A DNA stretch of 64,000 nucleotides from Streptomyces sp. DI166 (lineage in GTDB: Bacteria; Actinomycetota; Actinomycetes; Streptomycetales; Streptomycetaceae): positions 1-64,000 of the forward strand of contig NZ_FLSP01000013.1 of the NCBI RefSeq assembly GCF_900091315.1, in the 5' to 3' direction. The notes beneath the pieces were generated by a model. That model had not been told where the DNA came from, searched no databases, and was given only the letters and a program-made list of their open reading frames with translations. Within the stretch, counting starts at the first letter, position 1, and each line of letters starts with the position of its first letter. Shown here piece after piece: positions 7,805 to 14,387 of this stretch. Position numbers and translations under genes: made by a program.

Positions 7805-8602
7805 TCACTCCTTCCCGGCGAGCGGCTTGACGCCGATCACCATGCAGGTGCGCACCGGGATGAAGAACTCCTCGCCCTCCTGGCGGATGCCCAGCGCCTC
7901 CCGGTGCGCGGCGGGAACCTCGGCGAGCCTGCGCCGGATCGCCGCCTCCGCCTCGGCGCCGGAGGAGGCGATCTCGCACCAGCGCCTGACGGGCACCCCG
8001 GTGCGGCTCTCGGCCTGACCGCCGCGCGCCACGGGGACGTTGAGCCCGGCGCCCTGGAGGAAGCCGACCCATTCGTCGAGGGTGTAGCTGCGCACATGGG
8101 TCGGGTCGTGGAGGATCTCCAGCTCGTGGTTGAGCGCGTCGATCTCCGGGTCGGCGTTGCCCTCCAGGTCGATCACCGCGAGCCGTCCGCCGGGCCGCAG
8201 CAGCCGGGCCATCTCGCCGACCGCCTTGCGGATGTCCTGGAAGTGGTGCGGGGCCAGCCGCGAGACCACCAGGTCGAACGAGGCGTCCTCGAAGGGCAGT
8301 TCCTCGGCGACCGACTGCACGGTCTCCACCGCCGCCTGCCGCTCGGCGGCCAGCTTGCGCACCGACTCCAGCATCGACGGCGCCGGGTCCACGCACACCA
8401 CACGGGCCGGGTCCTGGTCGGCGAAGGAGAGCGCCAGATGCCCGGCGCCGCAGGCGACGTCGCAGATCGCGCTGCCCTTCTGCGGACCGAGCGTCTCGTG
8501 CAGGGCGGCCATGGTCGGACTGGAGCGGTGCACCTCGCTGGTGGCGAAGTTCTCGGCGATCTTGTCGAACCGGCGGCTGGAGAGAGTCTCACTCGCGGGC
8601 AT
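7805..8602 (-). CDS. Class I SAM-dependent methyltransferase (UbiE-like fold)
   Basis: A 265-residue Rossmann methyltransferase. Motif I is AICDVACGAGHLALSFA, the acidic end of strand 2 is VVCVDPAPSML, and motif post-I/IV are ELPFEDASFDLVVSRLAPHHF and LLRPGGRLAVIDLE. The ATG preceded by AAGGGA is used (first residues MPASETLSSRRFDKIAENF); an upstream extension of 47 codons would overlap the hydrolase gene and looks non-coding. It sits between the alpha/beta hydrolase (40-nt gap) and the TrmO-like gene (1-nt gap). O-, N- or C-methylation of the pathway product is likely; the atom methylated cannot be predicted. Confidence 0.92.
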   Translation of the reverse strand: MPASETLSSRRFDKIAENFATSEVHRSSPTMAALHETLGPQKGSAICDVACGAGHLALSFADQDPARVVCVDPAPSMLESVRKLAAERQAAVETVQSVAEELPFEDASFDLVVSRLAPHHFQDIRKAVGEMARLLRPGGRLAVIDLEGNADPEIDALNHELEILHDPTHVRSYTLDEWVGFLQGAGLNVPVARGGQAESRTGVPVRRWCEIASSGAEAEAAIRRRLAEVPAAHREALGIRQEGEEFFIPVRTCMVIGVKPLAGKE

Positions 8603-8642
8603 GTCGTTCCCTTTCGATGTCGTGCTGTGTGCTGACGTGACG

Positions 8643-9359
8643 TCACAAGCCGGCGCCCACCAGGGAGGTGAGCGCGGGGAGCGGGTCCCGGGCCGGGCCG
8701 GGTCCGCAGGGGTGCAGGGTGTGACCGAGTCCGTCGAGCACATGGACCCGGACCGCGGGTGAGTGGGTGCCGATGAGATGGCGGGCGGACCAGTCGGCGT
8801 ACATGGCCGGTTCGAACACCGCGGGCGGCAGCTTGTCGTCGTTCTCGTCGGCGAGATAGCCGACCAGGTCGAGGCTGCCGTAGACCAGTTCGATCAGGGG
8901 GACGCGGGAGGTGAGGAAGGCGTCCGCCTCCACCACCGTGCCGATCAGCACGACACGGTCGGCGCGCGGCGGCTCCCCGGTCTCCAGCAGCCGCAGCAGC
9001 GCCTGGCCGCCGAGCGAGAACCCGATCAGCGACAGCGGGCCGGTCATCACATGCCGGTTGCCGGCCAGCAGCCGCCCCAGCCGCTCGGCGCGCCGTCGCT
9101 CGTCGTCCGCCGAGGCGGGCCTTTCGGGATCGCGTACGGGCATGTCGCACCGCAGCACCTGGGCGCCCGAGGCCACCAGCGTCGCCGTCAGCCGGTCCAG
9201 CAGGACGTCGTCGCGGCCCGTGCCGTCGAGGACGGAGACCGTGCCGGGACCGGACAGCAGCACGGTCGCGTTCGCCGGTCCGGCCGGGAACGACCGCCGG
9301 GCGCGGTAGGGGGTCCCGTCCGGGTCCCGGCGCCACTGGAGTCGGTGGTGGACGCGCAC
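8643..9359 (-). CDS. Alpha/beta hydrolase
   Basis: A 238-residue alpha/beta hydrolase. The nucleophile elbow is LIGFSLGGQALL and the catalytic His is probably in LDGLGHTLHP near the C-terminus. A strong GGAGG lies 7 nt before the GTG start, inside the end of the HemN-like gene, and the gene begins 4 nt after that stop, which indicates coupling. The frame is open for 20 further codons upstream within the HemN-like gene; these are disregarded. It could release or trim a modified peptide, or act as an esterase or thioesterase (inference). Confidence 0.88.
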   Translation of the reverse strand: MRVHHRLQWRRDPDGTPYRARRSFPAGPANATVLLSGPGTVSVLDGTGRDDVLLDRLTATLVASGAQVLRCDMPVRDPERPASADDERRRAERLGRLLAGNRHVMTGPLSLIGFSLGGQALLRLLETGEPPRADRVVLIGTVVEADAFLTSRVPLIELVYGSLDLVGYLADENDDKLPPAVFEPAMYADWSARHLIGTHSPAVRVHVLDGLGHTLHPCGPGPARDPLPALTSLVGAGL

Positions 9360-9363
9360 CGTC

Positions 9364-10836
9364 TCACCTCCGGCACACGGCTTCGGCGAAGGAGCCGATG
9401 CGCTGGTGGAAGTAGACACTGATGATCTCCTCGTGCAGGGCCTCGCCGTCCAGCGTGGGAATGACGCTCTCCGCCGCGCCCGGCACCGGCTCGACCAGGC
9501 CGCGCTCCAGGAGTTCGGCGAACACTCCCGCGAACGGCTCGTCGTGGAACAGCTCGACGCCGAACCGGCGCCTGAACCGGCCCGCGTCGATGGGCTGGTT
9601 GGCCTTGAAGTTGAAGCCGAGGACCAGCCCGGCCGCCTCCAGTCCGGCCAGCCGCCGGCCGAACGCCAGGGGCAGTTCGGGGCCGTTCTGCAGCAGCCTG
9701 GCGTAGCCGCCGATGTCGGCGATGTTGTGGGTCTGCACGACCGTGTCGTCGGCGCCGGTCAGCCAGCCGTAGGCGCCGGGACCGTAGGCGATCATCGAGT
9801 CGTGGCGCTGCCACTTGTTGCGCGAGACGCGCGGGATGTTGCCCTCCGGGTAGAGACCGGGCCGGTTCCACCAGCCGCACGGGCTCGGGTGGTAGCCCGC
9901 GTCCAGCAGCAGCTCCACGATGGCCTCGCGCATCGCGTACGTCTCGTCCAGGCCCGGGAAAAGGTGCTCCTCGCGCAGCCGGTCGCGGACGCTCTCCACG
10001 TTCCACAGCGCGCGGTTGCCGATCCCCATCTTCGCCCGGTCCGCGTTGCGCAGCCGGTAGATGGTGATGGTCGGCACCTCAAGACCGGTCAGGGTGCGGA
10101 TGTCCTCGGCGACCTTCTCCGGGGTCTGGTGCGGCAGCCCGAACATCATGTCCACGTTGAACGGCCGCCCGGTCGCCCGGAGTTTGTCGATCGCCGTCAG
10201 CGACATCGCGGCGTCGTGTCCGCGCCCCGCGAAAGCGTTGACCTCGCTCTGCAACGACTGCACGCCCACGCTGAACCGGTTGAAGCCGAGCGCGTGGGCC
10301 TCGGCGAGCTCGGCGTGCTGGAAGTTGTCCGGGTTGCCCTCCAGCGAGATCTCGCAGTCGTCGGTGAGGGCGTAGTTGTCCCTCATATGGGCCACCAGCC
10401 GCGCCAGTTGCTCGGTGCCCAGCAGCGAGGCGGTGCCGCCGCCCAGATAGACCGACTCGATCCGCGCCTCCGCCAGCCAGGGCGCGTGCGCCAGCCGCCG
10501 GGCCGACTCCTCCAGCAGGAGGTCGGTCCACATCCGCGCGGTGCGCTCGCCCTCCGCGCCACCGGGAGCCTTGCGCTTGACGTAGTTGCAGAAGTGGCAG
10601 ATGTACGCGCACAGCGGCACATGGAAGTACAGGTGCGCGGGCCGGCCGGCGCCCGGGTGGGCGCGCAGCGCGTCGGCGACCTCCGAGGCGTCCAGCCGGT
10701 CGCCGTAGTTGGCCGTCACGTTGATGTTGTAGTCGTCCTGGCCGATCCTGAGGGCCGGGTTCTCCTGGAGCAGCCGCGCGAGTCCTGTGCCGGGGCGCAC
10801 GGCTGTCGTGCCGGCTGAAGCAACCGTCTTGCTCAT
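9364..10836 (-). CDS. HemN/HemW-like radical SAM enzyme
   Basis: A 490-residue radical SAM protein with the HemN-type cluster motif CAYICHFCNY (C-x3-C-x2-C) at residues ~80-90, the SAM-binding YLGGGTASLL, the E-GNPDN stretch and the RFSVGVQSL motif typical of the HemN subfamily. Relatives with this architecture include coproporphyrinogen dehydrogenase, the heme chaperone HemW and class C radical SAM methylases/cyclopropanases of natural product clusters, which bind two SAM molecules. Because it is embedded in the rSAM cluster next to a methyltransferase and a peptide gene, a class C-type C-methylation role is more likely than heme synthesis (inference). GAGG stands 5 nt before the ATG. A 291-bp gap with two hairpins separates it from the peptide gene. 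Confidence 0.9.
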   Translation of the reverse strand: MSKTVASAGTTAVRPGTGLARLLQENPALRIGQDDYNINVTANYGDRLDASEVADALRAHPGAGRPAHLYFHVPLCAYICHFCNYVKRKAPGGAEGERTARMWTDLLLEESARRLAHAPWLAEARIESVYLGGGTASLLGTEQLARLVAHMRDNYALTDDCEISLEGNPDNFQHAELAEAHALGFNRFSVGVQSLQSEVNAFAGRGHDAAMSLTAIDKLRATGRPFNVDMMFGLPHQTPEKVAEDIRTLTGLEVPTITIYRLRNADRAKMGIGNRALWNVESVRDRLREEHLFPGLDETYAMREAIVELLLDAGYHPSPCGWWNRPGLYPEGNIPRVSRNKWQRHDSMIAYGPGAYGWLTGADDTVVQTHNIADIGGYARLLQNGPELPLAFGRRLAGLEAAGLVLGFNFKANQPIDAGRFRRRFGVELFHDEPFAGVFAELLERGLVEPVPGAAESVIPTLDGEALHEEIISVYFHQRIGSFAEAVCRR

Positions 10837-10906
10837 CGCGACCTCGTCTCCTGTCCGGGGTCGGCCCCCGTATCTCCGGTCACGCCGCGCCTGACGTTCG
10901 CGCGGC

Positions 10907-10939
10907 CCTTCCCGGCCCGTCCCTCACGGGCCGGGAAGG
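10907..10939. terminator. 14-bp perfect hairpin between the peptide gene and the HemN-like gene
   Basis: CCTTCCCGGCCCGT pairs exactly with ACGGGCCGGGAAGG across the 5-nt loop CCCTC. On the leftward transcript it falls after the small peptide gene and 71 nt before the HemN-like start. It could act as a partial terminator or a 3' stabiliser, giving more peptide message than enzyme message, a layout common in RiPP operons (inference). Confidence 0.75.
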
Positions 10940-11043
10940 CCGTGCAGCGCTCGCCCCCGTTTCCGATCCCTCGGCGGTCCCGGGAGCCCCATGAGCGCTC
11001 TTCCGCGAGCCCGTCCCTCTACGAGCCCGGGGGGTCTGTGACT

Positions 11044-11086
11044 TGCCGTCCGGACCGGCCCAGGTGGAGGGGCGATCCGGACGGCA
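11044..11086. repeat. 11-bp inverted repeat downstream of the peptide gene
   Basis: TGCCGTCCGGA and its complement TCCGGACGGCA flank a 21-nt loop. It is the first of two hairpins in the gap after the 53-residue peptide gene (10837-11127). No other gene is seen in that gap. It may protect the 3' end of the peptide message. Confidence 0.55.
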
Positions 11087-11127
11087 CGGTTCGGTTGCGC
11101 TCCGCTCGGTCCTGCCACTGCTGTGGT

Positions 11128-11289
11128 TTAGACCTCGACCTCGATCACGGTGGCCTCGGTGATGTTGGTGGCCTCCACCAGGAGGGTCTCGCTGGGCGCG
11201 GTGGCCGAGGCGGCGCCGACGGCGCTGAGCGTCACGCCCTCCTGGCCGGGCTCCAGGTGGATACGGATGACCTTCTTCTCTTCGGGCAT
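11128..11289 (-). CDS. Small 53-residue peptide, candidate RiPP precursor
   Basis: The short reading frame starts at an ATG with GAAGGGA 8 nt upstream and lies 59 nt after the SPASM radical SAM gene. The N-terminal third is charged (MPEEKKVIRIHLEPGQEG) and could be a leader; the middle is Ala/Ser/Thr-rich; the C-terminus is T-N-I-T-E-A-T-V-I-E-V-E-V. There is no Cys, Trp, Tyr or Phe, so thioether or aromatic crosslinks are impossible. Beta-branched Val/Ile/Thr and Glu are the likely modification sites if it is a substrate. The frame remains open 21 codons upstream, but that part has no ribosome binding site. The precursor role is inferred from size, position between two radical SAM genes and the downstream hairpins. 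Alternatives are a carrier or scaffold peptide, or a small regulatory protein. Confidence 0.72.
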   Translation of the reverse strand: MPEEKKVIRIHLEPGQEGVTLSAVGAASATAPSETLLVEATNITEATVIEVEV

Positions 11290-11348
11290 GTCCGTGTTCC
11301 CTTCGATGAGGGGCGGCAGCGGTCGCGCCGCCCGCGGACGGGTCCCGC

Positions 11349-12728
11349 TCACGTCGTCGGGAGCGGGGTCGGTGGGCCCGGTGTTCCGGGCGTGCGGCTC
11401 TCGGGCCGCGCCTGGCGCGGGGTGAGGGTCAGGCGTACGTCACGCTGCTTGCGTTCGCGCCAGTAGCGGCCGGCGCGCAGCATGAACTCCTGGAGGTATT
11501 CGGTGGCCCCGCACCCCTTCGGGTCACCGGTGAGATTGCGGGCCAGCGGCGGGCACCGGAACTGGCACCAGATGTCCTCCGCGGCCACCGGGCAGCTCCC
11601 GCACACGGTGTGGTCGCTGAACCGGATGTCGCGGAAGGCGTCGAAGCCGCTCTCCCAGATGTCCGCGAAGGACCGCTCGGCGAGGTTCCCGGCCCGGTGC
11701 AGCTGGCCCGACATGCAGTTGCTGCACGGGTAGACGTCGCCGCGGGAGTTGACGTAGACGACCGAGCGGCCGCACTTCTCCTGGCCTACGGCGCGCTCCA
11801 GGCGCTGGCAGAACTGGATGGTGTCCACCCCGCGGATCTCGTCCGCGGCGCGCCGGCCCGGCCGGCTGCCGGGGGCGCCCGCGGGCTCGGTGCCGGAGTC
11901 GGCCTCGGGGGAGGTCGAGTACCGCTCCATGCACCTGCGGTAGACCTCGAAGACCTCGTCGACGTCCTCGGGGCGCAGCAGCATGTCGGGGTGGAGCAGG
12001 GCACGGCCCACCGGGTGGGTCTCCAGCCACTGGGGGCGCGGGTAGCCGCGCTCCGCGCACCACTCGAAGATCTCCTCGGCGTCCTGGACGTTGTTGCGGT
12101 GGACGGAGATCGCGGTGCGGAAGACATGGCCGTGCTTGCGCATCATCTCGAAGGCGTGCTGGAGCTTGGGGAAGTCCATGCGTCCGCGCACGGTGCGCTC
12201 GGGGTCGGCCGTGTCGAAGCTGATGAAGAAGGACTGGCCGGGCGGGATCGCCGCGAGTTTCTCCTCGGTGATGAGCAGGCCGTTGGTGAAGATCTGGGTG
12301 CTGAAGGGCTTGCTGCGGGCGTGGCGGATGATCTCCACCGCGTCCCGGTGGGAGAAGATCTCGCCGCCGGTGAGGAAGACCTGGAGCACCCCCAGCTCGG
12401 CGAACTCGTCCAGCAGGGCCTTGATCCGCGGGGTCGACATCTCGTCGGGCCGCTTGAGCGCGGAGTCCGCGTAGCAGTGCTTGCAGCGCAGATTGCACAG
12501 GTTCGTGGTCTCCACGAACGCGATCGCCGGGGCGGACAGATGGAACCGGTCCAGGGTCACCAGCGGATCGCTGAGCGCGTGCTCCATCAACTCCTCGGCG
12601 GACACCGGCCGTCCGGCGTTGTGACGGAGGATCAGCGTCCGCGCCGAGTCGGCGAGGAACTCCACATGGCCGTTGGGCAGGAGGGCGACCAGTCCGCCCT
12701 CGTTCACCTGGAATGGGATCTTCCGCAC
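11349..12728 (-). CDS. Radical SAM/SPASM peptide-modifying enzyme
   Basis: A 459-residue enzyme. Residues ~1-65 look like a PqqD-type peptide-recognition segment (GLVALLPNGHVEFLADSAR). The radical SAM core has CNLRCKHCYAD at ~75-85 (C-x3-C-x2-C), followed by FLTGGEIF and the IFTNGLLIT strand. The C-terminal SPASM region is Cys-rich: C-G-R-S-V, YPCSNCMSGQ, CGSCPVAAEDIWCQFRCPP and GCGATEY, enough for two auxiliary 4Fe-4S clusters. Such proteins modify ribosomal peptides (PqqE, AlbA, MftC types). The tail beyond the SPASM region is Pro/Arg-rich. The start is GTG with GGGAGG 9 nt upstream. It is the promoter-proximal gene of the leftward cluster and is followed by the peptide gene after 59 nt. 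Confidence 0.93.
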   Translation of the reverse strand: MRKIPFQVNEGGLVALLPNGHVEFLADSARTLILRHNAGRPVSAEELMEHALSDPLVTLDRFHLSAPAIAFVETTNLCNLRCKHCYADSALKRPDEMSTPRIKALLDEFAELGVLQVFLTGGEIFSHRDAVEIIRHARSKPFSTQIFTNGLLITEEKLAAIPPGQSFFISFDTADPERTVRGRMDFPKLQHAFEMMRKHGHVFRTAISVHRNNVQDAEEIFEWCAERGYPRPQWLETHPVGRALLHPDMLLRPEDVDEVFEVYRRCMERYSTSPEADSGTEPAGAPGSRPGRRAADEIRGVDTIQFCQRLERAVGQEKCGRSVVYVNSRGDVYPCSNCMSGQLHRAGNLAERSFADIWESGFDAFRDIRFSDHTVCGSCPVAAEDIWCQFRCPPLARNLTGDPKGCGATEYLQEFMLRAGRYWRERKQRDVRLTLTPRQARPESRTPGTPGPPTPLPTT

Positions 12729-12884
12729 CGGTCCCCGCCTCCCGGAAGGCCAAAGTCAACATTCGTTGAACTCATGACCTGATGAACTCTACGGAGAATG
12801 AATAAGCTTTGGCAAGAGGTATCCGGGCGGTCGGTTCCCGCGTGCCGGTGGTGCCGGTGGCATGGTCGGTGCGAGGGTGAAGGT
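12729..12884. promoter_or_regulatory. Divergent promoter region of the rSAM cluster
   Basis: An AT-rich stretch (12755-12815) sits between the leftward rSAM gene and a rightward hypothetical gene. TGAACTC is directly repeated at 12767-12773 and 12783-12789. The first copy reads TTGAACTCAT, matching 8 of 9 central bases of the perfect palindrome near the first TetR gene (ATGAATTCAT). TCAAC-ATTC-GTTGA is a short inverted repeat at 12757-12770. These are plausible TetR binding sites controlling the cluster (inference). Confidence 0.5.
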
Positions 12885-13325
12885 ATGAACATCCCCTTCC
12901 TGGACGCCTGGCGGAAACGGCGCGGACCCGCGCGCGGAGTGGCCGTCTTCTCGGACGGCGAGGACTCGGGCGAAGGCCTGGCCGAGCTGCTCTCCGAGTG
13001 CGAGCTGCTGCGCTCCCGGGCCGCCCGGGAAGGGGTCGCGCTGGACGACTCGGCGGCCTCCCTGGAGGCGCTCGACCAGCTGGTGCCGCGCTGGCGGGAC
13101 GACGAGGAGGAGCTGTCCTGGCTCGGCAACGACGCCGGTCTCTACCTCGGTACGGTCATCGTGCGCACCGTCCCCGGCGCCAAGTGGGAGCTGCGGGCCA
13201 ACGGGCAGCCGGTGGTACGGCTGGCCTCGGGCCGGGAGTTCGACGTCGTGGAGTCCGGGCACGAGTGGGCCGCCAGCGGTGTGCCCGAACTCTCGCAGCT
13301 CTACGCCGAGGTCGCCGAGACATGA
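12885..13325 (+). CDS. Conserved hypothetical protein of Streptomyces type
   Basis: A 146-residue acidic protein beginning MNIPFLDAWRKRRG. It is rich in Glu/Asp/Leu, with a helical middle (SLEALDQLVPRWRDDEEELSWLG) and a beta-like second half (LYLGTVIVRTVPGAKWELRANG, in two pieces). It has no signal peptide, membrane segment or catalytic motif I can name. The ATG with GAAGG just upstream is used; an in-frame ATG 29 codons earlier is possible but gives a Cys/Trp/Arg-rich stretch that looks untranslated. I do not recognise a function. It diverges from the rSAM cluster and precedes the ABC ATPase gene in the same direction by 126 bp. Confidence 0.75.
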   Translation: MNIPFLDAWRKRRGPARGVAVFSDGEDSGEGLAELLSECELLRSRAAREGVALDDSAASLEALDQLVPRWRDDEEELSWLGNDAGLYLGTVIVRTVPGAKWELRANGQPVVRLASGREFDVVESGHEWAASGVPELSQLYAEVAET

Positions 13326-13392
13326 ACCCCTGGCCCAAGCCGCGGGTTAAATACGGCTAATGCCCGGCAAGTGCGTGTCGCGGCTTAACTCC

Positions 13393-13426
13393 TGTCGTGT
13401 CCCGATAGTTTGCGGCAGCCACGACA
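13393..13426. promoter_or_regulatory. Inverted repeat upstream of the ABC ATPase gene
   Basis: TGTCGTG at 13393-13399 is complementary to CACGACA at 13420-13426 with a 20-nt spacer, ending 26 nt before the start codon. It could be an operator or a leader hairpin; the evidence is the symmetry only. Confidence 0.35.
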
Positions 13427-13451
13427 CAGCTGAGAGTGGGTAGGGCTGGGC

Positions 13452-14195
13452 ATGGTCGTCGATCAGTTGATCGAACTGCGTGACGTCAACAAATACTTTG
13501 GGGAGCTGCACGTCCTCCAGGACGTCAACCTCACCGTCGGCAAGGGGGAGGTGGTCGTCGTCATCGGCCCGTCCGGATCGGGCAAGTCGACCCTGTGCCG
13601 GGCGATCAACCGGCTGGAGCCGATCCAGTCCGGCACGATCCTCATCGACGGCCAGGCGCTCCCCGCCGAGGGCAAGGCCCTCGCCCGGCTCCGCGCCGAT
13701 GTGGGCATGGTCTTCCAGTCCTTCAACCTCTTCGCCCACAAGACCGTGCTGCAGAACATCTCACTGGGGCAGGTCAAGGTCCGCCGCCGCAAGAAGGAGG
13801 AGGCGGACCGGCGTTCCCGGGAACTGCTGGACCGGGTGGGCCTCGCCGACCAGGCCGACAAGTACCCCGCCCAGCTCTCCGGCGGCCAGCAGCAGCGGGT
13901 GGCCATCGCCCGCGCCCTCGCCATGGAGCCCAAGGCGCTGCTCTTCGACGAGCCGACCTCGGCGCTCGACCCCGAGATGATCAACGAAGTCCTCGAAGTC
14001 ATGCGGCAACTGGCCCGCGAGGGCATGACCATGGTCGTCGTCACCCATGAGATGGGCTTCGCCCGGTCGGCCGCCAACCGTGTCGTCTTCATGGCCGACG
14101 GCCGGATCGTCGAGGACCGCGCGCCCGAGGACTTCTTCACCCGCCCGGAGAGCGAGCGCGCCCGGGACTTCCTGTCCAAGATCCTCAAGCACTGA
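13452..14195 (+). CDS. Polar amino acid ABC transporter ATP-binding protein (GluA/GlnQ type), orphan
   Basis: A 247-residue ABC ATPase. Walker A is GPSGSGKSTLCRAINRLE (the R-x-x-N-R-L-E continuation is characteristic of GlnQ/HisP-type amino acid importers), the Q-loop is VFQSFNLFAHKT, the signature LSGGQQQRVAIARALAM, Walker B LLFDEPTSALDPE and the H-loop VTHEMGFA. It energises import of glutamate, glutamine or another polar amino acid together with a solute-binding protein and two permeases. Those partner genes normally follow directly, but here the next 192 bp are empty and the next gene runs the other way. Either the operon was truncated or the ATPase serves permeases encoded elsewhere. Confidence 0.93.
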   Translation: MVVDQLIELRDVNKYFGELHVLQDVNLTVGKGEVVVVIGPSGSGKSTLCRAINRLEPIQSGTILIDGQALPAEGKALARLRADVGMVFQSFNLFAHKTVLQNISLGQVKVRRRKKEEADRRSRELLDRVGLADQADKYPAQLSGGQQQRVAIARALAMEPKALLFDEPTSALDPEMINEVLEVMRQLAREGMTMVVVTHEMGFARSAANRVVFMADGRIVEDRAPEDFFTRPESERARDFLSKILKH

Positions 14196-14387
14196 CGAGA
14201 TCCCGAGCACCGAACAGGGAGCGCGATTCCACGCCGTGTACCACACGTGTGCCCTCGACGACCCAGGACGACGGTTGCTCAAGCCCCGCCCCCGCCCGGG
14301 GGGTGCGGCGCGACGATCCTGCACTACGATGGGCGGTTCGTCCCCTGGGGTCACACAGAGCCATACCCGTCCGGCGGCAGCCGGAGA

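Noticed and set aside
10924..11118. A 64-codon minus-strand frame between the peptide gene and the HemN-like gene, considered as a second precursor peptide
   Set aside because: No ribosome binding site, Arg/Pro/Gly-rich shadow composition, and it overlaps both hairpins, which explain the sequence better.
14196..14387. Remnant of a solute-binding protein gene after the orphan ABC ATPase
   Set aside because: No frame in these 192 bases shows a lipobox, signal peptide or binding-protein motif, so a remnant cannot be claimed.
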